64,000 nucleotides of DNA from the NCBI GenBank assembly GCA_036732755.1, contig DAINBU010000002.1, forward strand, positions 50,148-114,147, written 5' to 3'. Positions within the stretch are counted from its first letter, which is position 1. Every line of letters begins with the position of its first letter. Both the position numbers and the translations under genes were made by a program. This DNA is from DASRRB01 sp036732755. Its GTDB lineage: Bacteria > Planctomycetota > B15-G4 > SIAN01. Positions 7,298 to 16,522 of this stretch are shown one piece after another. Below the pieces are notes generated by a model. It was not told the origin of the DNA. It saw only the letters and a list, made by a program, of their open reading frames with translations, and ran no database searches.

Positions 7298-8115
7298 CGG
7301 ATCTTCACCGGGAGGGGCACGAAGGCGGGCGTCTGCTTGCCCTGCTGGATCTCGAGCGCGAGGAGCACCTTGTTGCCGATCGTCTTCGACGTCTCCCACT
7401 GCCAGCCTTCGTGCGTCGGATGGCCGATGCCGGCCTCGCCCTTCGCGCTCACGAAATAGGCCTGTGCGAGCCCGACGTAGAGCGTCTTCACTTCGGACGG
7501 CTTGCCGTCGGAGAGGTTGTGCACCTCGTAATTGACGGTGATCTCGTTGTTGGCCTTGTTGACCTCGTTCAGGATCCCGAGCACGTTCTGGAACCGTTCC
7601 GCCACCGTGACGCGCGTCTTCGCGGCGTCCTCCGGGATGCGCTGGTAGAGCAGCTGGATGCGGGTCTGGATCGGGTCGGGGAGCACCTTCCAGAGGTCCC
7701 GGATCACGGCCTCCATCGCGGTCACCGCTTCGACGAGGCGCGCGCCGGTCGCCTTGAGCTCGTCGTTCTCGGCGAGGAGCGCGTCGCGCTTCTTGGCGGC
7801 CTCCTTCGCGCTCGCGTCGGCGTCCTGGATCCGCTTCTCGAGCGAGAGCACCTCCTGCTTCACGAGCTCGAGGCGGCCGACCAGGATGTCCTTGCCCTGC
7901 TGCCAGTCCTTGCGCTCCTTGGAGATGGTCTGCTGCGTCTGGATCCACTTCTCCATCACCAGGCGCGTCTCCTCGAGCGTCGGCGGCGCGCCGGCGCTCC
8001 CGTCCTGCGGCGCGGGCATCGCCGCCGACACGGCGGCGCCCGCCGCCGCGACGAGCAGCAGCGTCGCGAGCGCCGGCCCGCTGCGCGCCCCTCTTCTCCT
8101 CGTTCTGCATCGCAT
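7294..8115 (-). CDS. DUF3450 periplasmic coiled-coil protein of the TonB operon
   Basis: 273-residue exported protein: hydrophobic leader at about 12-32, a long coiled coil at about 50-130 (KDWQQGKDILVGRLELVKQE and following heptads), and a beta-rich C-terminal part ending in VPLPVKIR. This is the DUF3450 pattern, a family regularly encoded directly before TtpC-like ExbB proteins. It probably works in the periplasm with the coiled coil of the neighbouring motor protein, as inferred from gene order and shared architecture. It starts 16 bases after the receptor gene and overlaps the ExbB start. Alternative starts lie a few codons inside. Confidence 0.85.
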   Translation of the reverse strand: MRCRTRRRGARSGPALATLLLVAAAGAAVSAAMPAPQDGSAGAPPTLEETRLVMEKWIQTQQTISKERKDWQQGKDILVGRLELVKQEVLSLEKRIQDADASAKEAAKKRDALLAENDELKATGARLVEAVTAMEAVIRDLWKVLPDPIQTRIQLLYQRIPEDAAKTRVTVAERFQNVLGILNEVNKANNEITVNYEVHNLSDGKPSEVKTLYVGLAQAYFVSAKGEAGIGHPTHEGWQWETSKTIGNKVLLALEIQQGKQTPAFVPLPVKIR

Positions 8116-8131
8116 GGGATCGGACTCCCGT

Positions 8132-11100
8132 TCAGAAGGTCGCGGTCAGGGCCAGCGACAGCTCGGTGCCGCGCCGGAACGACGACTGGGTCTGGTCGCC
8201 GCCGATGTAGGGCGAGCGGTAGACCGTCTCGATCTTGGGATTGAGCACGTTCTTGGCCTGGAACTGCAGCTTCACGTGGGGGTTGAGGGCCTGCGACACG
8301 CTGAAGTTGAGCGTGCCGTACTTCTTGGCGTAGATGCTCGGCACGAAGCTGTTGTTCGAGATGCCGGCGCCGTTGATCAGCGTGTCGCCCTGCACCGTGT
8401 AGAAGACGGAGAGCTGCGTTCCGCTCTCGAGGATGTCGTAGGTCGTGTAGTAGTTGAGCAGGTACTCCGGCGCGTTGGTCATGTCGCGCGAGGCCATCGG
8501 GCAGTTGATGCCGGGCGCGGCGAAGGCGGCCTGCTGGTCGGCCGGCAGCGTGACGCGCGAGTCGATGAAGGTCGCGTTGGCGCCGACCGCGAGACCCTCG
8601 AGCTTCTCCTCGAAGCGGCCCAGCGCCTGGCGCGCCTCGAACTCCCAGCCGGTGAGGAAGCCTTCGGGATAGTTCTCCGCGGTCGTGTAGGTGAAGGTCG
8701 TGACCTTCTGCGCGTACTCGATCGGGTCGTCGACGTCCTTGCGGAACCACGACGCCGACAGGAGGCTCCCCTCGAACGGCACGTAGTCTCCGCGCAGGTC
8801 GTAGTTGCGCAGCGCGCTCATCTGCAGCGCCGGGTTGCCGATGAAGATCGGGCCGCCCAGGAACTCCTGCTGCAGGATCGGCGTGAGCTCCTTGAAGGTC
8901 TGGTGCGCGACCGTCTGGCTGTAGGCGGCGCGGAACGAGAGCGGCTCGACCGGCCTGGCGATCAGCTCGACCGCGGGCAGCACGTCGCGCTGGCTGAAGT
9001 CGGCGTCGGCCTCCCCTGGCTGCAGCGCGACCGGCACGGTCGAGCCGGGCGGGAACCACGTCGCGAAGCGCTCGGGCGTGTTGACGATCCCGACCGACGT
9101 CGACTCGAAGCGCGCGCCGCCGATCAGGTCGAACATCGGCGTGAGCGGCAGGTCGACCATCCCGTACCAGGCGGTGATCTCCTGATCACCGTCGTAGTCG
9201 ACGTCGTACTCCGACGCGGTGATCGGGTGGTTCTCGCTCGGGAAGACCGCGCTCCACGGCTGGCTGAAGTCGGAGTTGAAGGCGCCGTTGTCCTCGAAGT
9301 TGGAGAACGTGTCCTGGTTGAAGCGCCGCTTCAGCCGGTCGCCGAAGAAGCCGAACTTGAGGAAGCCCTGGTTCTCGGTCCATTGGTCGAAGGGGAGCTT
9401 CAGGTCGGCGGCGTACTGGCTGCTGTCCTCGTAGATCTGCTCCCAGATGCGCTGCACGTTGCCGAGGTTGAAGTTGGCGTCGGGCTTGTGGGACAGCCAG
9501 GTCGCCGGCTTGATCGACGGCGGGATGATCCCCGGGATGCCGGGATCGAACGCCGGCGCGAGCCAGATCGCGCCGAACTGCCGTTTGTCGGGCTGGTTCA
9601 GGCCCGCGAAGCTGTACGCGGCGTTCCAGTCGAGCTCGGGGCGGTGGAACTTCACCGCGTCGCCGATCCCGAAGTCCTCGATCGGGAACTCGTCGTGGCC
9701 GTGGAGCTGGTAGGTCCGCGTCACCCGCTCGGAGTACTTGAGCGTCTCGTCGCGGATGTAGGGCGCCGCGAGCCGCTCGTTGATCCCGTTGCCCGGCCCG
9801 TTGGGGTCGGTGACGTCGTAGCCGGGGAAGAAGTACTCCTTGCCGCGCGTGTCGATCGAGAGCGTCGCGGTGTCCTCGGCGACGCGCGTGTAGAGGTAGG
9901 TGAAGGTCAGCGCGTGGTGCTCGGACTCGATGCCGCACGTCCCGAGCACGCCCCAGCGCAGCGTCTGCCTGCCCTGCGTCACGTCGTAGAGGCCGGTCAG
10001 GAAACTGCCGTCCTGCGGGGTGCCCTGGAAGTACTGCGGAGTGAGGCCATTGCCACGGCCCTGCATCCACCACGCGTCCTGGCGGCCGTGGCGGTCGAGC
10101 GAGCTGGTGCGCTCGTAGAAGAAGGCGCCGAAGCCGCCGACCTTCAGCCCGTCGCCGAAGTCGAGCTTGCCGCCGGCCGACGTCGCCCACTTCGAGTCGA
10201 TCGGCGCGTCGGTCTCCGACGTGCCGACCGCGCCGTACCAGCTCTGGCCGAGCTGGTTGCGCTGGATGTCGCGCGCGCCGCTGTCCTGCCCCCAGAAGCT
10301 CAGACCGCCGCCGTGGTAGGAGAGGAAGTCGTTGCGCCCGGCGACCTGCGTGTTCCAGATCGACTGCGCCTTGAACGTGATGGCGTTCTCGTCGGGGATG
10401 CCCTTCAGGCGCAGGTTCACGGCGCCGCCCGACGCGTCGCCCTGCTGGTCGGGCGTGAAGGTCTTGCTGACCTGGATGCTCTCGATGACCGCGGCGGGGA
10501 ACTGGTCGAGCTCGACCGCGCGCTTGCTCTCGTCCGCCGACGGCAGGCGGACGCCGTTCATCTGCGAGCTGACGTAGCGGTCGGGCAGGCCGCGGATGAC
10601 GGCGAACTTCCCGTCCTGCACGGACGCGCCGGCGACGAGCTTCAGCGCCGCCGCAGCGTCGCTCGCGCCGGCGCGGCTCATGAGCTCGGAGCCGATCGAG
10701 TCCATCAGCGCCGAGCTCTCGAAGCGCAGGTTGAGCAGCGCGGTCTCGCTGCCGGCCCCCGGCTGGAGCACGTCCTGGACGACGAACTCGTCGAGCTCGG
10801 CGAACTCGCCCGCGAGCGAGACGTCGACGTCGGTGAGCTGCCCCTCCTGCACCGCCACGTCGGCCTTGACCTGCCGGACGTAGCCCTCGCGCGAGAAGAT
10901 CAGCGTGTAGCGCCCCGGGGCGACCTGCCCGAAGACGTAGTTGCCGACGTTTGCGGTGACCGTCTTCTGCCCGGTCTCGAGGATCTGGACCTGCGCCGCC
11001 GGCAGCGGCGTGTCGAATTCCTTGTCGTACACGACGCCCCGGATCGAGCCGGCCTGTTGCGCGCTGGCGAGGGCGGGATCAGCCATGGCTGTCGAAACAA

Positions 11101-11194
11101 CGAGACACCACGCTCTCCACGAGTCGAGGCACCGAGGTCGCAAGTTTGGCCCGTTCCGTTCCCTGGGTCCCGGAGCCGAAGGCGTGCCGTCCAC
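8132..11194 (-). CDS. TonB-dependent outer-membrane receptor with N-terminal carboxypeptidase-regulatory-like domain
   Basis: About 1020-residue receptor. After an exported leader comes a CarboxypepD-regulatory-like beta domain (GSIRGVVYDKEFDTPLPAA to VDVSLAGEF). A plug domain follows with VIRGLPDRYVSSQMNGVRLP and GGAVNLRLKG, then a large barrel ending in terminal phenylalanine (ALTATF), the usual barrel-insertion signal. It imports a ligand using the motor encoded directly downstream; the ligand is unknown. The start is uncertain: the longest frame begins with GTG at 11194, a TTG lies inside, and the ATG at 11086 would remove most of the signal peptide. The extra N-terminal domain resembles Bacteroidota-style receptors. 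Confidence 0.92.
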   Translation of the reverse strand: MDGTPSAPGPRERNGPNLRPRCLDSWRAWCLVVSTAMADPALASAQQAGSIRGVVYDKEFDTPLPAAQVQILETGQKTVTANVGNYVFGQVAPGRYTLIFSREGYVRQVKADVAVQEGQLTDVDVSLAGEFAELDEFVVQDVLQPGAGSETALLNLRFESSALMDSIGSELMSRAGASDAAAALKLVAGASVQDGKFAVIRGLPDRYVSSQMNGVRLPSADESKRAVELDQFPAAVIESIQVSKTFTPDQQGDASGGAVNLRLKGIPDENAITFKAQSIWNTQVAGRNDFLSYHGGGLSFWGQDSGARDIQRNQLGQSWYGAVGTSETDAPIDSKWATSAGGKLDFGDGLKVGGFGAFFYERTSSLDRHGRQDAWWMQGRGNGLTPQYFQGTPQDGSFLTGLYDVTQGRQTLRWGVLGTCGIESEHHALTFTYLYTRVAEDTATLSIDTRGKEYFFPGYDVTDPNGPGNGINERLAAPYIRDETLKYSERVTRTYQLHGHDEFPIEDFGIGDAVKFHRPELDWNAAYSFAGLNQPDKRQFGAIWLAPAFDPGIPGIIPPSIKPATWLSHKPDANFNLGNVQRIWEQIYEDSSQYAADLKLPFDQWTENQGFLKFGFFGDRLKRRFNQDTFSNFEDNGAFNSDFSQPWSAVFPSENHPITASEYDVDYDGDQEITAWYGMVDLPLTPMFDLIGGARFESTSVGIVNTPERFATWFPPGSTVPVALQPGEADADFSQRDVLPAVELIARPVEPLSFRAAYSQTVAHQTFKELTPILQQEFLGGPIFIGNPALQMSALRNYDLRGDYVPFEGSLLSASWFRKDVDDPIEYAQKVTTFTYTTAENYPEGFLTGWEFEARQALGRFEEKLEGLAVGANATFIDSRVTLPADQQAAFAAPGINCPMASRDMTNAPEYLLNYYTTYDILESGTQLSVFYTVQGDTLINGAGISNNSFVPSIYAKKYGTLNFSVSQALNPHVKLQFQAKNVLNPKIETVYRSPYIGGDQTQSSFRRGTELSLALTATF

Positions 11195-11304
11195 TCGGGG
11201 CCGACGCTAGGCGACGAGTGTGAGGGGATCGTGAAAGCCGGGTGCAGGCGACGTGAAGACACCCGGGACGTGCACGCGCCCACAAACGGCGGACGAGCGG
11301 TGAA

Positions 11305-13119
11305 TTACTCGACGACGACGACGGCGGTCGTGGCGACGAGGGCGTTCGTCGTCGCGTCGTAGCTGCCGTACATCGCGCAGTCGCGCAGCGTGGCGCCGCC
11401 GGCGAGCGCGGCCGCGAGTGCCGCCTCGAACTCTGGGAAGAGCACGTAGCAGGCGACCGTGTCGCTCCCGGCGTAACGCAGCTCGAACAGGGTCCCCGTC
11501 TTGGCGGCCTTCGCGCTCGGATCGGGGGAGGCGGGGAGCGGCTGGCGGCCGAGGACGCCGAAGTCGAGCGCCGCCTCCTCGTCCGATCCCGGCACGCCGC
11601 TGAGCGCCAGGCGAAGCTGGTCGGGCGCCGCATCGGGGGTGACGTCGAAGCCGCCCGCGCGATTGCGCAGGAGCAGGAGCACCGGCACGACCGTGAGGTC
11701 GGAGATCGCGAGCGGGCTCGCGTCGGCCAAGTCGTCGTCGACGTCCGCGACGAAGGCCAGGGCGACGACCGGCGCGCCGTCGGCGATCGAGAGCGTGTCC
11801 TCGAACGAGCCGACGTCGAGCGTGTAGTTCGTCGGGTCGGGCGGCGTCGTCCCGCCGTCCGCCCATGTGAATGCGCTCGGATCTTCCCCGCCGACGCGCG
11901 CGAGGTCGACCGTGAGCGTCGAGTCGGTGATCCCGCCCTTCACGTGGCCGAAGAGCGCGGTCGGCAGCTCGCGCACGAGCGCGCTCGCCCCCTTCGCGTC
12001 GAGCGTCGCGCCGGTGAGCGTGCCGAAGGCGCGGATCGCTTGGCCCACGTTCAGCGAATCGGCGTCGAACAGGCCCGCATCGCCGGAGCGCACCACGCGC
12101 GTGGTCGCGAACTCCACGTCGACGGTGAAGCTCGTCGCGTACTGCCACGCGCCGGCCGCCGTCCGGCTCCTCCCGAGGACGGTGAGCGCGGCGTCGCTCC
12201 CCGCCGCGCCGCTGCGCGCGACGATCACGCCTTCGACGAGGTCCTGGCCGCCTTGCCACGTGCCGCTGCCCGCCTCGACGTACGACGCGGCGACGCGCTC
12301 GCGCAGCGGATCGATGGCCCCGGTCGCCTCGACCCAGGTGCCGGCCGGCATCGCCGCGAGCGCGGCGAGCCCCGCCGCCCCGGTCCGCGGCACGCCGTCG
12401 ACCTGGAAGATCGTCGTCACGTCGAAGACGACGGTCCGTGCTCCGAGCGGCTCGCCCGACGGCGACTCGAGCGCGAGCGCCGCCGTGCCGAAGCGGTCGT
12501 CCATGCCCTCGAGCGCGCCGCACGTCACGATCGCGCGTCCGTCGTAGCGGTCGACGCGCCAGAGGAGCGACGGCGCGACGGTGACCGTGTTGGCGACCGC
12601 GTCGATCGTGGCGATCCGATCGAGGTCGAGACCGAGCTCGAGGAGGTGGTGCTGACGCGCGAACGCGAAGAAGGGCGCGCGGTGCATGTCGAGGTCGAGC
12701 GTCACGACCCCGGTGAGCGGCTGCCCCGAATCGTCCTGCAGCGCCGCCGCCGTCGCCTGGCCGGCGAGAAAGCAGGTGCTGTTCGTGAAGTCGAGCGTGA
12801 CGGTCGCGCCGAAAAAGCCGCCGGTCGCGACCTCGCTCACCCCGAGGTCGACCGCCCTTCCCGCGAGCGCGGCGAGGTCGACCGTCGCCGGCTGCTGCAG
12901 GAAGTCGACCGTCGCGCCGTTCGAGCGCCGGAACGTGATCGCGTCCACCGTGACGGTGAACGACGTCACGCTCTCCGGCGTCGTGCTCCCGAGCGTGACC
13001 GTGAGCGCCGCGACGTCGGTCGATGCGCCGCCCCCGCCGCCCCCGCCGCAGGCTGTTGGCACGAGGAGCAGGGCAACTCCCGCCACCGACCGCAGCAGAA
13101 TCCGAGCAAGGGGAGCCAT
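11305..13119 (-). CDS. DUF4382-like exported lipoprotein
   Basis: 604-residue protein with a lipoprotein signal: hydrophobic core at about 8-20 and lipobox VPTAC, followed by a glycine run. Residues about 35-150 resemble DUF4382 (VAALTVTLGSTTPESVTSF, VDAITFRR, VDLAALAGRAVDLG). The middle contains beta-rich segments reminiscent of DUF5666 (TWVEATGAIDPLRERVAASY). The C-terminus has no clear family. It sits between the helical-repeat gene and the receptor on the same strand, so it may be a surface or periplasmic lipoprotein helping the receptor bind its ligand. That is inferred from position only. Confidence 0.65.
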   Translation of the reverse strand: MAPLARILLRSVAGVALLLVPTACGGGGGGGASTDVAALTVTLGSTTPESVTSFTVTVDAITFRRSNGATVDFLQQPATVDLAALAGRAVDLGVSEVATGGFFGATVTLDFTNSTCFLAGQATAAALQDDSGQPLTGVVTLDLDMHRAPFFAFARQHHLLELGLDLDRIATIDAVANTVTVAPSLLWRVDRYDGRAIVTCGALEGMDDRFGTAALALESPSGEPLGARTVVFDVTTIFQVDGVPRTGAAGLAALAAMPAGTWVEATGAIDPLRERVAASYVEAGSGTWQGGQDLVEGVIVARSGAAGSDAALTVLGRSRTAAGAWQYATSFTVDVEFATTRVVRSGDAGLFDADSLNVGQAIRAFGTLTGATLDAKGASALVRELPTALFGHVKGGITDSTLTVDLARVGGEDPSAFTWADGGTTPPDPTNYTLDVGSFEDTLSIADGAPVVALAFVADVDDDLADASPLAISDLTVVPVLLLLRNRAGGFDVTPDAAPDQLRLALSGVPGSDEEAALDFGVLGRQPLPASPDPSAKAAKTGTLFELRYAGSDTVACYVLFPEFEAALAAALAGGATLRDCAMYGSYDATTNALVATTAVVVVE

Positions 13120-13138
13120 CGGCGCCTGTTTTCCGGGC

Positions 13139-14323
13139 CTACCACGGCGGCCCCAGCTTGTCGCAGATCGACGTGAGGCGGTCCCACAGCTCGCCGTCGG
13201 GCGAGACGCCGTGGATCGCCATCGAGGCGCAGGTGGCCGCGAGGTCGTCGGCGCGCGGCCGCGAGTTGGGGTTCTCGACGCCCGCGTCGACCGCGCGAAT
13301 GTAGCAGCGCAGCGCGTCGCCGGCGTTCCCCATCTCCTGGTACGACTCGGCGAGCGCGCGCAGCACGCGGGCGCGGTAGATGTTCACGATCTTCTCGCGC
13401 TGCTCGTCGAAGAGGGCGCGGGCCGCGTCGACGTCGGCCTTGGCCGGGTCGCGCTCGCCGCCGCGGAAGCGCAGGCCGGCGAGGCGCGCGACGATCGGGA
13501 TCCAGTCCTCGGGCGCCCACTTCGTGCCGTCGACGAGGTCGCGCGCCTTCTTCACCAGCGCCAGCGCGCCCGCGGGATCTTTGTGGGCGAGCGCCGCCTC
13601 GGCGAGCTGCTCGAGGACCTCGATGCGGATCTGCACCGGCATCTTGGCCCACGACGCCTCGATCTTCTGCTCGATCTTCGCGCGCCGCTCGGCGTCGCCG
13701 TAGTGGCGGTCGAAGAGCTGCGCGCACCCCTTGAGTGCGTACTGGATCTGGTCGAACGTCCCGGCCACGACGAGGTGGTCCATCTCGGACAGTTGGCGGT
13801 CGCACGCCTCGACGTCGGCGAGCCCCGACCTCACCGGATCGATGCGCGCCGCCTGAAGCACGAGGCGCGTGGCGGCGATGCCGCCGAGGATGCGCTCCCG
13901 CTCCCAGTCCTGCGCGTCGTCTCCGTGGTGGGCGTCGGCGACTTCGCGCGCGAGCGTGAGGTAGCGCTCGACCTCGGCGGTGTCGCCGTGCTTCGCGCAC
14001 CAGAAGGCGTAGTCGGCGTAGCCGACGCCGCGCCGCCAGTTGCCGATCTTCTCGATGCAGCGCAGCGCGCGCTGCGGCTGGTCGAGCGTGAAGCACGCGG
14101 TCACCACGTCGGACTGCATGCGGCAGCGGTTCTTCAGGTGCGGATTGTCGGGCAGCGCGCTCGCCGCCTGGAAGGCGACGTCGAGCAGCCGCTCCTGCCA
14201 CGGCGCGAGCGCCTGGTCGGCGACCGCGACGCTCTTCGCCTGCCCGCCGTCCTTCGCGGCCTTCTCGTCCCCCGCCGCCCCGAGCGAAGCGAGCAGCAGC
14301 GCGGCGATCCACGACGTCGTCAT
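13139..14323 (-). CDS. Exported helical-repeat (TPR-like) protein
   Basis: 394-residue protein with a short signal peptide (about 1-17), then almost entirely paired helices of TPR or Sel1-like character, such as RALRCIEKIGNWRRGVGYAD, ALALVKKARDLVDGTKW and VLRALAESYQEMGNAGDALR. No catalytic motif is recognised. It lies 19 bases before the lipoprotein gene and about 95 bases after the beta-helix gene, from which a GC-rich hairpin separates it. Probably a periplasmic scaffold for the uptake system, inferred from fold and position. Function unknown. Confidence 0.6.
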   Translation of the reverse strand: MTTSWIAALLLASLGAAGDEKAAKDGGQAKSVAVADQALAPWQERLLDVAFQAASALPDNPHLKNRCRMQSDVVTACFTLDQPQRALRCIEKIGNWRRGVGYADYAFWCAKHGDTAEVERYLTLAREVADAHHGDDAQDWERERILGGIAATRLVLQAARIDPVRSGLADVEACDRQLSEMDHLVVAGTFDQIQYALKGCAQLFDRHYGDAERRAKIEQKIEASWAKMPVQIRIEVLEQLAEAALAHKDPAGALALVKKARDLVDGTKWAPEDWIPIVARLAGLRFRGGERDPAKADVDAARALFDEQREKIVNIYRARVLRALAESYQEMGNAGDALRCYIRAVDAGVENPNSRPRADDLAATCASMAIHGVSPDGELWDRLTSICDKLGPPW

Positions 14324-14352
14324 TCTCGAAGTCCCTTTCGAATCAGGAAAGC

Positions 14353-14387
14353 GGGCGGCCGCCCCGCGCGCTGCGGAGCGGCCGCCC
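14353..14387 (-). terminator. GC-rich hairpin between the beta-helix gene and the rest of the TonB block
   Basis: Perfect 10-base arms at 14353-14362 and 14378-14387 enclose a 15-base loop. On the minus strand only a short T run (TTT) follows, so it is a weak terminator or an attenuator rather than a strong stop. It would let the first gene, the secreted beta-helix protein, be made in excess over the receptor and motor downstream. The structure is seen in the sequence; the effect is inferred. Confidence 0.5.
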
Positions 14388-14418
14388 TCGGAATCACGGG
14401 ATCAGACGAACACCTTCA

Positions 14419-16350
14419 TCACGGAGTGGTGCCGACGAGTCCGTTGCTGGCCGAGAGGCCCTTCGGAGCGGTGGCGTCGAAGATCCACTCCTGGAAATAG
14501 GTCCGGAATCCGGACGGGACGCCGTTCGGCCAGGTGCCGCCCAGGCTGAGGTTGCCGCTGCCGTCCGTCGCGCCGATCGGCAGGATCATGAAGATCGACG
14601 GGACGAGCGTGCCGCCCAGCGCCGGCAGGTCGATCTCGGAGAAGCCGATGATGAGCAGGGCGTTCGAGCTCGGGTTCGCGTTGCTGAGGTCGAGCGTCAG
14701 GCCGCTGAGCGCGGAGAGGTCACCCGTGCCGCTCAAGACCGGGTTGCCGGTGACGCCGGCGAGGCCCTGGCCCAGGTCGGTCCAGGCGTCGTTCGCCGTG
14801 AAGCCGAACGCTTCGCAGGCGGTCCAGCCGTGCAGCCAGCTGTTGCCCGGCGCGAAGGCGCCGCGGTAGTGCGCGCCGTCCCAGAAGCCGTCGGCCGGCT
14901 GCCACTCGACGCTCGTGAGCGCGTCGTTCTTCGGACGGGGATCGAGGCCGATGACGGGCAGCTGCGTGATCGTGCCGCCCTGGAGGGCGACCGCCCCGCC
15001 GCGCGTGATCGACTGGATCGGCCCGTCCGCGTCGAGGATGGAACCGACCTGGACGTTGTTGTTGGCGACGTCGAAGACGTTGACCGAGTTGGCGTCGGTG
15101 TACGCGTTCGCGGCCTGGTTGCGGAAGAAGACGGTGTCGCGGATCTCGGCGAGGTTGCCCGAGCTCTGCGCCTTGTAGAAGTCGGCCGGATTGGCCGGAG
15201 CATTGACGCTCGAGTAATTCGTGTACGCCGTCGTCCACGTCTGCGCGAAGGTCAGCGAGCCGCCCATGCCGTAACCGCCGCCGGAGCCCGGGGGCGTGCA
15301 GTGGTCGCCGTCCCAGACGTCGTTCTTCACCACCTGCTCGCCGATGTCCATGATGATGCAGTTGTGGAACTGCGTGCGATCGTCGTCGCGCCACGCGCTG
15401 GCGCGGCGGCCGGCGCCGGCGCCCGGCTGGCCGATCATCGTGAAGTTCGCGAACACGTTGGTCGAGACGGGCTGCCAGCTCGAGTCCTTGGCGCCGTCCA
15501 TCTCGCAGCAGTTGTCGCACGAGCCCGAGCCGCGCGCCGCGTCCTTGCTGTAGCCCTGGACGATGAGGCCGAACTGCGCCTTGCCGCGCCAGCCGCAGTC
15601 GAAGTCGAAGGAGTCGTCGCCGATGTTCCAGATGTTGATGTACTTGTAGTTGACCGTGCCGCCCCACGTCTCGATGCCGTCGTCGACGTTGTTCATGATG
15701 TCGACGTGGTGGATCGTCGTGCCGCGGCCGATCGCGCCCATCGAGAGGCCGTTCAGCTCGTTGCCGAGGCCGAGCACCTTGCCGCCGTAGCGCAGCGACA
15801 TGAACGTGATCGTCCCGCTGTCCTCGTCGTCGTCACCGCCGCCGCACTGCTGGCGCGTGTCGCCGACGAACTGGGGCACGAGGCCTTCCATGTCGAGGCG
15901 GTTCGCGGCGTCGGGCGTCGCGATGTTGCCGGCGTGCTGGTTGGTCGAGACGTACGCGCCGCCCAGGATCGTGAGGTTGCCCCACTCGTTGGCGGAAGCG
16001 CGCCACGTGCCGGTCTTGGGGTCGCCGCCCGTCCAGGTCGCGACGTCCGCCTTCGAGGTGAAGATGACCGGGTTGAACTGCGTGCCCTGCACGAAGATCT
16101 GGGCGCCCTTGCAGATCGCGAGGCTGCCGCCGATGTTCGTGTCGCTGGCGATGATCGTCCCGGCCTCGATCGTGAGCGTTGCGCCGGGATCCACGTAGAT
16201 CTGGTTCTGCAGGTTGTAGGTGTTGCCCGACGTCCAGGTCGTGGACGTGGTGATGTCCGCCGTCACCAGGATCTCGGAGGCGTGCGCGGCGCCGGCGATG
16301 CCGACGACGCCCATGCCCGCGAGCACGGTTTTCAGAGCTGATGTTCTCAC
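14419..16350 (-). CDS. Secreted right-handed beta-helix protein with Cys/Asp-rich insertion
   Basis: 643 residues. Signal peptide about 1-24 (ends AHA). Repeating beta-helix rungs (IYVDPGATLTIEAGTIIASD, VNYKYINIWNIGDDSFDFD) span about 30-480. About nine cysteines are spread through it, with an acidic run at 173-177 (DDDED) and the cluster CDNCC at 278-282. The last 110 residues are a beta-rich module (GGTLVPSIF, GTWPNGVPSGFRTYFQEW) also found on other secreted proteins in this window. The start is GTG with no clear ribosome site; a 172-base leader precedes it. As first gene of the TonB block it may capture the ligand. No polysaccharide-lyase catalytic motif is evident. Confidence 0.7.
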   Translation of the reverse strand: MRTSALKTVLAGMGVVGIAGAAHASEILVTADITTSTTWTSGNTYNLQNQIYVDPGATLTIEAGTIIASDTNIGGSLAICKGAQIFVQGTQFNPVIFTSKADVATWTGGDPKTGTWRASANEWGNLTILGGAYVSTNQHAGNIATPDAANRLDMEGLVPQFVGDTRQQCGGGDDDEDSGTITFMSLRYGGKVLGLGNELNGLSMGAIGRGTTIHHVDIMNNVDDGIETWGGTVNYKYINIWNIGDDSFDFDCGWRGKAQFGLIVQGYSKDAARGSGSCDNCCEMDGAKDSSWQPVSTNVFANFTMIGQPGAGAGRRASAWRDDDRTQFHNCIIMDIGEQVVKNDVWDGDHCTPPGSGGGYGMGGSLTFAQTWTTAYTNYSSVNAPANPADFYKAQSSGNLAEIRDTVFFRNQAANAYTDANSVNVFDVANNNVQVGSILDADGPIQSITRGGAVALQGGTITQLPVIGLDPRPKNDALTSVEWQPADGFWDGAHYRGAFAPGNSWLHGWTACEAFGFTANDAWTDLGQGLAGVTGNPVLSGTGDLSALSGLTLDLSNANPSSNALLIIGFSEIDLPALGGTLVPSIFMILPIGATDGSGNLSLGGTWPNGVPSGFRTYFQEWIFDATAPKGLSASNGLVGTTP

Positions 16351-16522
16351 TGGGGAAAGCCCTCGACAGAGAGTGGGAGTGGCCGCACGGGACCGTCGGA
16401 GCCGCTCTCCAACCGTTCCCGCGGGCAGAACGCTAGGTCGCCCGTGTGTATGGCCCGTGAAGACGAGGTGAGGAGTCGGGGCCCCGGCGAGCGCCGCCGG
16501 CGCGGCGGGCGCGGCCGGCGAT

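Noticed and set aside
11195..11304. Possible separate start or regulatory element between the lipoprotein and receptor genes
   Set aside because: No palindrome, iron-box or riboswitch pattern could be recognised, and the receptor start is itself uncertain.
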